A stretch of DNA of 64,000 bases from positions 248,001 through 312,000 of the forward strand of contig MKVT01000013.1 of assembly GCA_001898935.1 (NCBI GenBank). The letters are read 5' to 3'. The position numbers and the translations under genes are program-made. This document shows positions 45,190-53,983 of the stretch, in pieces; the stretch's first letter is position 1, and every line of letters begins with the position of its first letter. This DNA is from Paludibacter sp. 47-17. Lineage in GTDB: Bacteria; Bacteroidota; Bacteroidia; Bacteroidales; Paludibacteraceae. The notes under the pieces are model-generated. The model was not told the DNA's origin. It saw only the letters and a program-made list of their open reading frames with translations, and ran no database searches.

Positions 45190-46482
45190 TTACCTTCCAA
45201 ATAATTCAAAATCAGTTGCATCAGCAATGTAGGCAGTATAAAACTCTCCCACTTTCACACCCGGCGTACCCGCAGGAATCAACACTTCGGGATCTACTTC
45301 GGGAGAATCAAACTCGGTACGGCCTACAAAATACTCCCCCTCGCTCCGATCAATAATCACTTTCAGGGTGGAGCCTATTTTGGATGCGTTAATTTCGGCA
45401 GCAATACCTTGTTGCACCCGCATCACCTCATCGAGCCGGGCCTGCTTCACCTCTTCGGGAATACTATCCGTATAATGCCGGTACGCATAGGTACCTTCTT
45501 CGTGCGAATAAGCAAACGCGCCCAGCCGCTCAAAACGAGCATAGCGTAAAAAGTCTTTCAGTTCCTCGATATCCTGTTCGGTCTCACCCGGATGCCCCAC
45601 CAGCATGGTAGTACGCAAATGAATGCCCGGCACCTCTTCCCTGATACGGCGAATCAACTCATAGGTTTGCTCCTTGGTGATATGGCGGTGCATGGTGGTC
45701 AGCATATTATCGCTGATGTGCTGCAAAGCAATATCGAGATAGCTACATACATTATCGCGCTCGCGCATTACCCTCAGGATATCGTAGGGAAAATGGGCCG
45801 GATAGGCATAATGCAACCGGATCCACTCCACACCCGGCAGATCGGCGATCCGTTCGATCAATTCGGGTAATTTCTGGGCTTTATAGCGATCGAGCCCGTA
45901 CGACGACAGATCCTGGGCAATCACGTGAAATTCTTTCACTCCTTTGGCAACCAAGGCCTTTACTTCTCCTTCGATATCTTCAAACGACCGCGAACGATGC
46001 CGGCCGGTAATGATGGGAATAGCGCAATAGGTACAACTCCGGTTGCATCCCTCCGATATTTTCAGGTAGGCAAAATGCCCCGGCGTGGTAAGCGACCGTT
46101 CGAGGCGCAGGTCGGCACGGTATTCCTTCCCCAAATCGGTAAGGATGTTCGTATAATTAAATTTACCATAAAACTTATCCACTTCCGGAATTTCCCGTTC
46201 GAGCTCTTTCTGATAACGCTCCGACAGGCATCCCATTACAAAGAGTTTATCCATCTGGAGTTGCTTACGCCGGCCGGCAAACTGAAGAATCGTATTGATA
46301 CTTTCTTCTTTTGCATCGCCTATAAAACCGCAGGTATTAATAATCACAATTTCGCCGTCGGGCTCGGGAGAGTCGTGACTCACCGTATAACCCAATGCGT
46401 CGAATTGCCGCATAAGCTGCTCCGAATCGACCAGATTTTTCGAACAACCCAGCGTTACTATATCTACTTTTCCTTTTTTCAC
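45190..46482 (-). CDS. rimO: Ribosomal protein S12 methylthiotransferase RimO
   Basis: Radical-SAM enzyme modifying an Asp of ribosomal protein S12. The 430 residues begin with DIVTLGCSKNLVDSEQL, the RimO hallmark, then the cluster motif CNRSCTYC and a C-terminal TRAM domain. The start is GTG at 46482, overlapping the ftsY stop as GTGA. A different enzyme from MtaB at 32456. Confidence 0.95.
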   Translation of the reverse strand: MKKGKVDIVTLGCSKNLVDSEQLMRQFDALGYTVSHDSPEPDGEIVIINTCGFIGDAKEESINTILQFAGRRKQLQMDKLFVMGCLSERYQKELEREIPEVDKFYGKFNYTNILTDLGKEYRADLRLERSLTTPGHFAYLKISEGCNRSCTYCAIPIITGRHRSRSFEDIEGEVKALVAKGVKEFHVIAQDLSSYGLDRYKAQKLPELIERIADLPGVEWIRLHYAYPAHFPYDILRVMRERDNVCSYLDIALQHISDNMLTTMHRHITKEQTYELIRRIREEVPGIHLRTTMLVGHPGETEQDIEELKDFLRYARFERLGAFAYSHEEGTYAYRHYTDSIPEEVKQARLDEVMRVQQGIAAEINASKIGSTLKVIIDRSEGEYFVGRTEFDSPEVDPEVLIPAGTPGVKVGEFYTAYIADATDFELFGR

Positions 46483-47432
46483 GATTCAAATAATGTATTC
46501 ACAAATTCATTTTTATCGAACACCTGTAAGTGCTCCATCCCTTCGCCCAGTCCTATGTATTTCACGGGAATCTTAAACTGATCGGAAATCCCGATCACCA
46601 CCCCGCCCTTGGCCGTGCCGTCGAGCTTGGTAATCGCCAGGGCATTCACATCGGTAGCTTTGGTAAACTGCTTCGCCTGTTCGAAAGCATTTTGCCCGGT
46701 CGAACCGTCCAACACCAGCAATACTTCATGCGGAGCATCGGGTATCACTTTGAGCATCACATTCTTAATCTTGGTGAGCTCGTTCATCAGGTTGATTTTA
46801 TTGTGCAAACGGCCGGCAGTGTCGATAATCACCACATCGGCACCGTTGGCCTTGGCCGACGACAGGGTATCGAAAGCAACAGAAGCCGGATCGGCGCCCA
46901 TTTTCTGTTTTACAACCGGCACTCCGGTGCGTTCGCCCCAAATCACCAGCTGATCGACTGCGGCGGCGCGGAAAGTATCGGCCGCACCCAGGTACACCTT
47001 TTTACCCGCCTTTTTAAACTGATAAGCCAGTTTACCTATCGTGGTCGTCTTACCTACTCCGTTCACCCCTACTACCATAATCACATAGGGCGACCGGGGT
47101 AAGGGATCGGAAAAATCGACCGGCGCATCGGCATTATTCTCCGAAAGCAAACCCGCAATTTCTTCTTTCAGTAATTTATTTAATTCCGTCGTAGTAATAT
47201 ATTTATCCCTGGCCACCCGCTTTTCAATGCGTTCAATGATCCTCAGCGTAGTTTCAACGCCCACATCCGAAGTAATCAGCACCTCTTCCAGGTTGTCGAG
47301 TACCTCATCGTCGACTTTCGACTTGCCAGCAACCGCCCGGGTGATTTTTGAAAAAACACTTTCACGCGTTTTCGACAAGCCCTGATCGAGCGTTTCCTTT
47401 TTTTCTTTGCTGAAGAAATTGAATATTCCCAT
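46479..47432 (-). CDS. ftsY: Signal recognition particle receptor FtsY
   Basis: Membrane-docking GTPase for SRP-ribosome complexes. The 317 residues have a short N domain (1-100), no long acidic A domain, then G1 GVNGVGKTTTIGKL, DTAGRLH and TKLDGTAKGG. It is preceded by its own promoter (47467-47500). It partners Ffh (30295). Confidence 0.97.
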   Translation of the reverse strand: MGIFNFFSKEKKETLDQGLSKTRESVFSKITRAVAGKSKVDDEVLDNLEEVLITSDVGVETTLRIIERIEKRVARDKYITTTELNKLLKEEIAGLLSENNADAPVDFSDPLPRSPYVIMVVGVNGVGKTTTIGKLAYQFKKAGKKVYLGAADTFRAAAVDQLVIWGERTGVPVVKQKMGADPASVAFDTLSSAKANGADVVIIDTAGRLHNKINLMNELTKIKNVMLKVIPDAPHEVLLVLDGSTGQNAFEQAKQFTKATDVNALAITKLDGTAKGGVVIGISDQFKIPVKYIGLGEGMEHLQVFDKNEFVNTLFES

Positions 47433-47466
47433 GAGAATAGCGTTTACGGATAAAAATATAGAATTA

Positions 47467-47500
47467 CAAAAGTAAACAAATTTCTTGAATGTAAAACAAA
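47467..47500 (-). promoter_or_regulatory. ftsY promoter
   Basis: TTTG (minus strand, 47497-47500), a 22-base spacer and TACTTTTG (47467-47474). It sits just beyond the terminator of the upstream ribosomal-protein unit. Confidence 0.6.
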
Positions 47501-47502
47501 AA

Positions 47503-47532
47503 AAATCCTCTCACTGTTGAATGAGAGGATTT
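47503..47532 (-). terminator. Terminator after the DUF4295 gene
   Basis: AAATCCTCTCA (47503-47513) pairs perfectly with TGAGAGGATTT (47522-47532) around an eight-base loop. Read leftward the stem is followed by a run of eight T. It separates rpmB-rpmG-DUF4295 from ftsY. Confidence 0.9.
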
Positions 47533-47555
47533 CTTCGGTATCGTGAGACAAAGAC

Positions 47556-47708
47556 TTATTTCGCGAAAAACTCTTTCACTTTGTCGTTATGTACAATTTC
47601 TTCCTGGAAGATGTATGCTCCGGTTTTAGGAGATTTCACCATCTTAATTACTTTCGAGAAGGAACGTCCTTCTCCTTTTTGCATCGACGCAACCGCTTTC
47701 TTTGCCAT
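47556..47708 (-). CDS. DUF4295 small basic protein
   Basis: A 50-residue basic protein starting MAKKAVASMQKGEGRSFSK. DUF4295 members sit after rpmG in Bacteroidota and are probably ribosome-associated. The ATG is at 47708, eight bases after the rpmG stop. The plus-strand reading over this region is not a gene. Confidence 0.88.
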   Translation of the reverse strand: MAKKAVASMQKGEGRSFSKVIKMVKSPKTGAYIFQEEIVHNDKVKEFFAK

Positions 47709-47716
47709 GATTCAAC

Positions 47717-47905
47717 TTATTTAATTTCTTTGTGAACTGTTACTCGTTTCAAAATGGGGTTGTATTTCTTCAACTCCATACGGCCCGGCGTGTTCTTACG
47801 GTTCTTCATAGTGATGTAACGCGAAGTACCCGGCATTCCGCTTTCCTTATGTTCAGTACATTCGAGAATTACCTGAACCCGTGCTTCTTTTGATTTCTTT
47901 GCCAT
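47717..47905 (-). CDS. rpmG: 50S ribosomal protein L33
   Basis: A 62-residue large-subunit protein. The sequence [14 protein letters not shown] start and [18 protein letters not shown] are diagnostic. It keeps only one Cys, so it is the zinc-free form. It lies 18 bases after rpmB in the same transcript. Confidence 0.95.
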   Translation of the reverse strand: MAKKSKEARVQVILECTEHKESGMPGTSRYITMKNRKNTPGRMELKKYNPILKRVTVHKEIK

Positions 47906-47923
47906 GATAAATTTCCTCCTAAA

Positions 47924-48163
47924 TTATGCGTATAAAAATCCTTTTTCGGCAGCTTTCTTAATAGCTGCATCCAAGCCCACCTTATTGATGGTGCGCAATC
48001 CGGCCGCTGAAATCTTGAGGCTGATCCAGGTATCTTGTTCTACCCAATAGAACTTCTTTACAAACAAATTCACATCGAATGTTCTCTTTGTACGACGCTT
48101 CGAGTGTGAAACATTGTTCCCAATCATTGCCTTCTTTCCGGTGATTTGACAAATCTTTGACAT
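47924..48163 (-). CDS. rpmB: 50S ribosomal protein L28
   Basis: A 79-residue large-subunit protein. [20 protein letters not shown] is the family start, and the zinc-binding Cys pairs are absent, with a single Cys at residue 5. First gene of the unit; promoter at 48207-48238. Confidence 0.96.
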   Translation of the reverse strand: MSKICQITGKKAMIGNNVSHSKRRTKRTFDVNLFVKKFYWVEQDTWISLKISAAGLRTINKVGLDAAIKKAAEKGFLYA

Positions 48164-48206
48164 TGCTGTATATTTTATTATTTACTTTTTTCTCAAAAAC
48201 AGTGTG

Positions 48207-48238
48207 CAAAAGTACAGTATTTTTTTTAATCCTGCAAA
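48207..48238 (-). promoter_or_regulatory. rpmB promoter
   Basis: TTTG (minus strand, 48235-48238), a 20-base spacer and TACTTTTG (48207-48214). The predicted leader is about 40 bases. Confidence 0.7.
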
Positions 48239-48311
48239 CTATAGCTGAATATTTTTCAGGAATTTTATCAACAACTCACTGTATATCACTATTTTTTTGA
48301 TATCCAGTTTT

Positions 48312-49571
48312 TTACAACAGACTTTCGGGCCGCACGCCCCGTAAAAGATCGAGCAAAAGCAGCATCGCCGTTTGCGTGGTACGTTCAATATTCAGCTGCC
48401 GGCCCAGACTAAACCGATACTCCTTGCTGATGACTCCGCCGGGGCTTGCCACCGCCACCCACACCATGCCTACCGGCTTTTCGTCGCTGCCGCCGCCGGG
48501 ACCTGCAATTCCGGTGGTAGCCACCGCGTAGTCGGTATGCAACAAACGCTTCGCACCCACGGCCATCGCCTCGGCCACTTCGGAGCTAACCGCGCCCACC
48601 CTTTCCAACAGGGTTGTATCCACTCCCAGCACTTGTGTTTTCACTTCGTTGCTGTAGGCCACCACCGAACCTTTGTAGACGGCCGAACTTCCCGGAACCG
48701 ATGTAATGCGGCGGGCCAGATTACCTCCCGTACAGCTTTCGGCCGTAGCCAACGTAAGACGGCCCGCAGCAAACCGTTCAACGATCAGCTGTTCGGCCGG
48801 GATATCGTCTTCGGCCAGAATGGCATCCCGGAGTATATTTCTGAGCGCGGCAAGGTGGTGTTCCAGTTGAGCTTTCACCAGTTCGGGCGTAAAGCTTACC
48901 GCGCTTAAGCGTAACTTCACGAGGTTAAAATCGGGGAGGTAGGCCAGATGTAAGGTGTCGGGTAAATTATTTTCCCAGCCGGCGATCGTAATCGCCAGCG
49001 CCGACTCGGGTATGCCGCGCACCAACACCGTTTTGTGAATCACCTCCGGAGTAGTGAACTTTTGCTGCAAACGCGGAATAATGTCGCTGCTCATTGCCGT
49101 TTTCATCTCGTAGGGAACCCCCGGCATCGAAACAACCACTTTACCTTCTTTTTCGAACCAGGTAATGGGTGCAGTACCCACTCGGTTGGGAACCAGTAGC
49201 GCCTTATCGGGCACCAGGGCCTGGGTGCGGGTCAATTCGTTGATCGCCCGCCGGCGGTGGCGAAGCAGGTCCTCGATATGCCTCAGCACTTCCTCGTTGA
49301 ATACAAGCCGTGCGTCGAAATATTTACAAAGTGTTTGCTTGGTAATATCGTCCTTCGTAGGGCCGATACCGCCGGTACACAACACCACATCGGCCCGGGT
49401 AAGCGCCTGATCTAGCGCCTGAACGATATGATCCTCCCGATCGTGAACCGAAGTAATCTGTTCCAGCTCGAAACCGGCCTTATTGAGTTCCACAGCCATC
49501 CAGGCCGAATTCGTATCTACGATCTGACCGATCAGAATCTCATCGCCGATGGTTATTATTTCTACCTTCAT
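48312..49571 (-). CDS. cinA: CinA-family protein (competence/damage-inducible; NMN deamidase)
   Basis: A 419-residue two-domain protein: an N-terminal molybdopterin-binding-like domain (about 1-170, MKVEIITIGDEILIGQIVDTN) and a C-terminal CinA domain (about 260-410, TAESCTGGNLARRI and ATTGIAGPGGGSDEKPVG). The C-terminal domain acts as a nicotinamide-mononucleotide deamidase in pyridine salvage. The ATG at 49571 is chosen; upstream starts lie within DUF3109. The genes overlap by 32 bases. Confidence 0.93.
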   Translation of the reverse strand: MKVEIITIGDEILIGQIVDTNSAWMAVELNKAGFELEQITSVHDREDHIVQALDQALTRADVVLCTGGIGPTKDDITKQTLCKYFDARLVFNEEVLRHIEDLLRHRRRAINELTRTQALVPDKALLVPNRVGTAPITWFEKEGKVVVSMPGVPYEMKTAMSSDIIPRLQQKFTTPEVIHKTVLVRGIPESALAITIAGWENNLPDTLHLAYLPDFNLVKLRLSAVSFTPELVKAQLEHHLAALRNILRDAILAEDDIPAEQLIVERFAAGRLTLATAESCTGGNLARRITSVPGSSAVYKGSVVAYSNEVKTQVLGVDTTLLERVGAVSSEVAEAMAVGAKRLLHTDYAVATTGIAGPGGGSDEKPVGMVWVAVASPGGVISKEYRFSLGRQLNIERTTQTAMLLLLDLLRGVRPESLL

Positions 49572-50145
49572 CCGTATCTCGTTTGAGTTCTTTTGCAGCA
49601 TATTCGACCTGCGCGTACCAGTCCTGCCCGAAAGCACGAATCAGCGGTTCCTTCAAAAAACGGTACACCGGCACTTTCAACCGTTTACCATGCTCCACTG
49701 CACATTCGCAAATCTTCCACCGGTGATAGTTTACGGCCCTGAAGCCATCGTATTGTTTCACCCGAACCGGATAAAGATGGCAGGAAAGAGGTTTGATAAA
49801 ATTGGTTTTACCCTCCCGATAGGCTTTTTCGACCGCACATTTCCAGATCCCGTTGGAATCGGTATATGCAAAAACACATTCGCGGCCGCCTACTATGGAA
49901 GTAACCGGCTCGTTTTCGGGATCGAAATAAAAAACGCCCCGACTGCGAATGACTTCCTGCGAAGCCTCCGGCAACTCATCGATAATCAGCGGAACCAATT
50001 CCTCCAACGCATCGATTTCCGCTTCGGTGAGCGGTGCTCCCGCGTCGCCTTCCACGCAACAAGCGCCCTTGCAGGCTGCAAGATCGCATACGAAGTGCTC
50101 GTCGAGCACGTCAAAACTCAGAATAGTATCGTCAATTTGTAACAC
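49540..50145 (-). CDS. DUF3109 Cys-rich protein
   Basis: A 201-residue cytosolic protein. Conserved cysteines are in CDLAACKGACCVEGD, GRECVFAY, WKCAVE, LSCHLYPVR and ICECAVEHG, suggesting a metal or iron-sulfur site. The start is GTG at 50145, which gives the family N-terminus. It is coupled to cinA by overlap. Function unknown. Confidence 0.87.
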   Translation of the reverse strand: MLQIDDTILSFDVLDEHFVCDLAACKGACCVEGDAGAPLTEAEIDALEELVPLIIDELPEASQEVIRSRGVFYFDPENEPVTSIVGGRECVFAYTDSNGIWKCAVEKAYREGKTNFIKPLSCHLYPVRVKQYDGFRAVNYHRWKICECAVEHGKRLKVPVYRFLKEPLIRAFGQDWYAQVEYAAKELKRDTDEGRNNNHRR

Positions 50146-50162
50146 GGCACAGTATAAAAATA

Positions 50163-50190
50163 AAGCGCATCAAATTACTTTGATACGCTT
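50163..50190 (-). terminator. Terminator after secG
   Basis: AAGCG and ATCAAA (50163-50174) pair with TTTGAT and CGCTT (50179-50190) across one mismatch, around a four-base loop. Read leftward it is followed by a T-rich tract, before the DUF3109 gene. Confidence 0.75.
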
Positions 50191-50211
50191 AATGAGTATT
50201 TTCAAATCAGC

Positions 50212-50562
50212 TTACTGCTGACCCTCTTCAGCAGTTTGTTCGCCGGCTTCTTCGCCGAAACCGGGATTGGCAGTTGAAGGTAAATTCTGCTGAGCTTCCT
50301 GATATACATCACGGATTTCCGATTCGTCGGCAGCAACACCGTTCGAACGGAAACCAACTGCGGCCACCGAAAAAACCACCAGTGCAATCACCAGCGTCCA
50401 GGTTGCTTTTTCAAGAAAATCGGTCGTTTTACGAACACCCATAATTTGGTTGGTAGATGTAAAACCAGCGGCCAGACCACCTCCTTTTGAATTCTGAACT
50501 AAAACCAGCAAGGTAAGCAGGATGGAAGCAATTACGACAAGAATAATAAAAAAAGTGTACAT
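50212..50562 (-). CDS. secG: Preprotein translocase subunit SecG
   Basis: Small inner-membrane part of SecYEG. The 116 residues have two membrane helices (about 2-20 and 54-73) with the signature VLVQNSKGGGLAAGF between them, and a longer acidic tail (about 75-116) than in E. coli SecG. Last gene of the tyrA-to-secG unit. Confidence 0.93.
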   Translation of the reverse strand: MYTFFIILVVIASILLTLLVLVQNSKGGGLAAGFTSTNQIMGVRKTTDFLEKATWTLVIALVVFSVAAVGFRSNGVAADESEIRDVYQEAQQNLPSTANPGFGEEAGEQTAEEGQQ

Positions 50563-50574
50563 ATTAATGGTGTA

Positions 50575-51162
50575 TTATTTTAAATTTTCTACAATTTTCT
50601 CCAGAAATCGAATTTGGTCTGCAAAGTAAATACTTTTTTTCGGATTAATCAAATTTAATTGCTTCAATATTTCGATCGCTTCGGAGTATTTTGCATCGTG
50701 AATGAGCAAACGAACCTGTTCCTCCATCCGGTCGATCTCGGGTTGCTGTACTTCGGGACTTTCGGCCTTTTGCATCATGGCACGCGATTCTTTAAGCCGC
50801 TGCGCAATTTTCTTCAACGATTCGCCGGCATCGCCGCCCTCGGCCGAAGCGGCATTCAGGATATCGAAGTAGCTGCCCGAAAACCTGTCGTGCCTCCGGT
50901 GGACGGGTTGCTCTCCCGACAGTTCCATTTCGGGATAGAGGTAAAAAAACAACCACCGCAGGTCGTTGGAATGCAATCCGGCCAACTCCAGCTCATCGTC
51001 GCTCACCGGATCGGCCGAAGCGAGCTGCGATGCTTTCATCCACAATACCCGGGCCTGATTGAAGTAGGGATATTTTTCGGTCCACCTTCTTAACTCGGGT
51101 TCGTGTATGGCTTCAACCAGTTTGGGGTTTTTCGCCAGCCGTATAAATGCTTCGGTGTTCAT
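50575..51162 (-). CDS. Conserved helical protein of the lptE-secG cluster
   Basis: A 195-residue soluble helical protein of unknown function. The N-terminal part (about 1-75) has WTEKYPYFNQARVLWMKA, and the C-terminal part (about 145-195) looks like one or two TPR-like helices (AKYSEAIEILKQLNLINP). No signal peptide. It lies between lptE and secG (6 and 12 bases apart), a conserved position in Bacteroidales. Confidence 0.75.
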   Translation of the reverse strand: MNTEAFIRLAKNPKLVEAIHEPELRRWTEKYPYFNQARVLWMKASQLASADPVSDDELELAGLHSNDLRWLFFYLYPEMELSGEQPVHRRHDRFSGSYFDILNAASAEGGDAGESLKKIAQRLKESRAMMQKAESPEVQQPEIDRMEEQVRLLIHDAKYSEAIEILKQLNLINPKKSIYFADQIRFLEKIVENLK

Positions 51163-51168
51163 ACTGAT

Positions 51169-51690
51169 TTACCAACGGGCAACGGTATCGTTGTAAATAT
51201 TATCGGCAATATCCTCGGTCATTTCGGCCAGCAGCTGATCCTGAACATCGGTAATCATCAGGTTACTATCGAAGGTGCGAAACGCCGTATATTGTTTATC
51301 CTCAAAATTCTCTTCCGGATTCTTCGTATTCACAAAGCGGACATTGACCGTGAGGGTAAGTTTGGTTTCGGCTGCATAAGCATCCTGCCCCACCGCCATC
51401 GGAGTAAGCGTATAGGCCGTGATTTCGCCTTCCAGCTGCAAATCGCCACCCGACTTCAACACCCGCAACCGGGTTTGTTTGGCATACTTATCTCTCACCC
51501 GTTCCGAAAATTCCTGAGCAAGCGGAGGATGGATCAGCTCGGCCACATTATTAAAATCGGCCACCGAAATGGTTTTTACTTTCGTATAATCGATGGATGC
51601 TCCGTTGAAAGTCAGGCTTACCGAACAGGCCGATACCGTAATCAGACTGACCATCAGCAAGAGCCATCGCACCGTTTTATTCAATTCCAT
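51169..51690 (-). CDS. lptE: LptE-like lipoprotein
   Basis: A 173-residue lipoprotein of the LPS-export machine that plugs LptD in the outer membrane. The signal ends in VSAC, with Cys at residue 22, followed by the domain pattern KVKTISVADFNNVAELIHPPL. The ATG at 51690 overlaps the activator gene by 14 bases; starts further up would destroy the lipobox. Confidence 0.85.
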   Translation of the reverse strand: MELNKTVRWLLLMVSLITVSACSVSLTFNGASIDYTKVKTISVADFNNVAELIHPPLAQEFSERVRDKYAKQTRLRVLKSGGDLQLEGEITAYTLTPMAVGQDAYAAETKLTLTVNVRFVNTKNPEENFEDKQYTAFRTFDSNLMITDVQDQLLAEMTEDIADNIYNDTVARW

Positions 51691-52927
51691 ATTCTTTAAT
51701 TTTCCGATAAAGCGTCCGCTCCGATATTTTAAGCTCTTCGGCAGCAGCCTTGCGCCGCCCACGGTGCTTCTCGAGTGTTTTGCGAATCATTTGTTTTTCC
51801 ATTTCCTCCAGGCTGGTAGGGTGAGGCGTGGTTTCCACCTCGTCGAACTCTTCGGCTACCTGGTAGGTCAGATCATCGTCGTCGCCCGGATACGGAGCAG
51901 CATGATGCAGGTAGGGCGATTCTTTCAAATCGGCCTCTCTTTTCAGTATAAAATCGGCCGGATCGGCAAACTGAGGAGCCACCGGATGTTGTCCGCTCAT
52001 GATTTCATGCACCAGTTTTTTCAGTTCGTTCATGTCCTTTTTCATATCGAACAGCACCTGGTAAAGGATTTCACGTTCGCTGCTAAAGGTTTTCTGATCC
52101 ACATGCGAAGCGAAAAGGGCCGGCAATCGTTCCACATCTTCGTTGGGCAGATAGGTTTTCAACAGTTGCGGCGTTATTTCACGCTGCTGTTCGATAACAG
52201 AAATCTGCTCGGTAATATTTTTCAATTGCCTGATATTGCCGTGCCAATAGTAATTGGTAAGCATCGCCTTGGCCTCGTCGGTAAGCCGTACCGGAGGCAT
52301 CCGGTATTTATCGGCAAAGTCGGAGGCGAATTTACGGAACAGCAGCACCACATCTTCTTTGCGCTCGCGCAGCGGCGGCACGTAAATCGGCACGGTATTG
52401 AGGCGATAAAACAAATCCTCGCGGAAACGGCCATCGCGGATGGCCTGTTTCATCACCAGATTGGTGGCTGCCACCACCCTTACATTCGTTTTCTGAATTT
52501 TCGAGGAACCCACCTTTATAAATTCGCCGGTTTCGAGCACACGCAGCAAACGCACCTGCGTGGAAAGCGGAAGTTCGCCCACCTCATCCAGAAAAATGGT
52601 ACCGCCATCGGCCACCTCAAAGTAACCTTTGCGATCGCCGGTGGCACCTGTAAAAGAACCCTTCTCGTGACCAAACAATTCAGAATCGATGGTACCTTCG
52701 GGTATGGCACCGCAGTTGACGGGAATATAAGGCCCGTGCTTACGATGACTGTACTGATGAATAATTTGCGGGAAAGTTTCCTTTCCTACTCCACTTTCAC
52801 CGGTGATGAGTACCGACAGATCGGTAGCCGCCACCTGCACGGCAATATCGATGGCCCTATTGAGGAGTTCCGAATTGCCTATGATCGCGTAACGTTGTTT
52901 AACCGACTGTATTTCTGAATATTGCAT
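51677..52927 (-). CDS. Sigma-54-dependent transcriptional activator without receiver domain
   Basis: A 416-residue bacterial enhancer-binding protein. The AAA+ domain starts near residue 15 (GESGVGKE Walker A, GSFTGAT sigma-54 contact loop, DEVGELPL Walker B region), with a central variable part (about 260-370) and a Fis-type helix-turn-helix at the end (RRKAAAEELKISERTLYRKI). No receiver or other sensor domain precedes it. The ATG at 52927 is chosen over an in-frame TTG at 52942. Targets are not visible. Confidence 0.92.
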   Translation of the reverse strand: MQYSEIQSVKQRYAIIGNSELLNRAIDIAVQVAATDLSVLITGESGVGKETFPQIIHQYSHRKHGPYIPVNCGAIPEGTIDSELFGHEKGSFTGATGDRKGYFEVADGGTIFLDEVGELPLSTQVRLLRVLETGEFIKVGSSKIQKTNVRVVAATNLVMKQAIRDGRFREDLFYRLNTVPIYVPPLRERKEDVVLLFRKFASDFADKYRMPPVRLTDEAKAMLTNYYWHGNIRQLKNITEQISVIEQQREITPQLLKTYLPNEDVERLPALFASHVDQKTFSSEREILYQVLFDMKKDMNELKKLVHEIMSGQHPVAPQFADPADFILKREADLKESPYLHHAAPYPGDDDDLTYQVAEEFDEVETTPHPTSLEEMEKQMIRKTLEKHRGRRKAAAEELKISERTLYRKIKEYGIE

Positions 52928-52942
52928 ATCACGGATTTTCAA

Positions 52943-53122
52943 TTAAGCCTTGGGTTGCCAGAAACAAACTTTAGGCGACTCAATGGCACCTTCGGCTTTG
53001 AGTGTTTTCATCGCCTTATCCACTTCCTTCTTGTCGAGACCGGTCATTTCAACCAGTTCTCCCGCTTTTACCGGCTTACCGGCAGCTTTCATTGCATCTA
53101 ATACTTTGTCTTTTGATTCCAT
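52943..53122 (-). CDS. Mini winged-helix protein (59 residues)
   Basis: A 59-residue protein whose whole length fits one small winged-helix domain: KVLDAMKAAGKPVKAGELVE and MTGLDKKEVDKAMKTLKAEG are helix-turn-helix-like, and ESPKVCFWQPK would be the wing. Small transcription-factor-like proteins of this kind are conserved in Bacteroidota. It starts 12 bases after tyrA and ends 15 bases before the activator ATG. It may bind DNA or an RNA partner. Confidence 0.7.
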   Translation of the reverse strand: MESKDKVLDAMKAAGKPVKAGELVEMTGLDKKEVDKAMKTLKAEGAIESPKVCFWQPKA

Positions 53123-53134
53123 AAACGTTTTTAT

Positions 53135-53908
53135 TTAAGCGATATTTGAACGTACTTTTTTCAGGAAACCCTGCATGGCCAGGGAATCGCGTTTCTCGAT
53201 CATTTCCAACAGGGCTTTTAGCTCCTGACGGATATTTTCGACCTGCTGAGGGGTATAGGGATTGAATAAAATTTCGGTGAGCAGGTAATCATCTTCCGAC
53301 AGCAAACCCTTGGCGATATCCATGTGCCGTTTGAACGTAGTACCCGGAGCTTCCTGGTGGCGCATCACCGATGCAAACACCAGCGTGGATGCAAAGGGAA
53401 TCGACAGCGAGTAAGCGATGGTCTGGTCGTGCTCCTCGAAGGTGTATTCGAATATATTCAGCCGGAGCGAGCCATACATATCTTTAAAGAAAGCCTTACC
53501 CAGGTGATCGGATTCGGAAATGACAATGGCACTCTGGTTGCTCAGGTTGTCGAGGGTAGCAAACGTTGGACCGAACATGGGGTGAGTGGATACATAGCGC
53601 ATCCCGGTACCGGCATAATATTCCTTCAAGCCCGTTTTTACCGAAGCGATATCCGACAGGATACAAGTAGCTGGCAAATAGGGCAAAACCGCACGAAAAG
53701 CATCGATGGTAAATTTCAAGGTCACACAATTGATTACCAGTTCGGGCTTAAATGCTTCGATCTCCTCGTATCGAGTCATGCGAAGCGTATTAAACACAAA
53801 CCGCAAGCGCTTGGGATCGGTATCGAATAGCGCAACTTCGTGCTGAAAACAAAGCACATCGGTTATAAACGTGCCCATTTTTCCGGCACCCAGAATCAAA
53901 ATCCTCAT
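53135..53908 (-). CDS. tyrA: Prephenate dehydrogenase (TyrA-like, short form)
   Basis: Oxidative decarboxylation of prephenate in tyrosine synthesis. The 257 residues begin with the NAD-binding LILGAGKMGTF (about 3-13) and have the catalytic THPMFGPT. This is shorter than typical TyrA and lacks an ACT or chorismate mutase domain. No other aromatic genes are adjacent. Confidence 0.85.
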   Translation of the reverse strand: MRILILGAGKMGTFITDVLCFQHEVALFDTDPKRLRFVFNTLRMTRYEEIEAFKPELVINCVTLKFTIDAFRAVLPYLPATCILSDIASVKTGLKEYYAGTGMRYVSTHPMFGPTFATLDNLSNQSAIVISESDHLGKAFFKDMYGSLRLNIFEYTFEEHDQTIAYSLSIPFASTLVFASVMRHQEAPGTTFKRHMDIAKGLLSEDDYLLTEILFNPYTPQQVENIRQELKALLEMIEKRDSLAMQGFLKKVRSNIA

Positions 53909-53983
53909 ATTTTACTTGTATACTGAGCTTTTATGCTGATGAATACCTCTTACTGAAACTCGCAGCAAAAATACTCAAAATAT

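Noticed and set aside
51593-52918. A 441-codon open frame on the plus strand opposite the sigma-54 activator
   Set aside because: Shadow of the strongly conserved activator; its translation looks random and lacks motifs.
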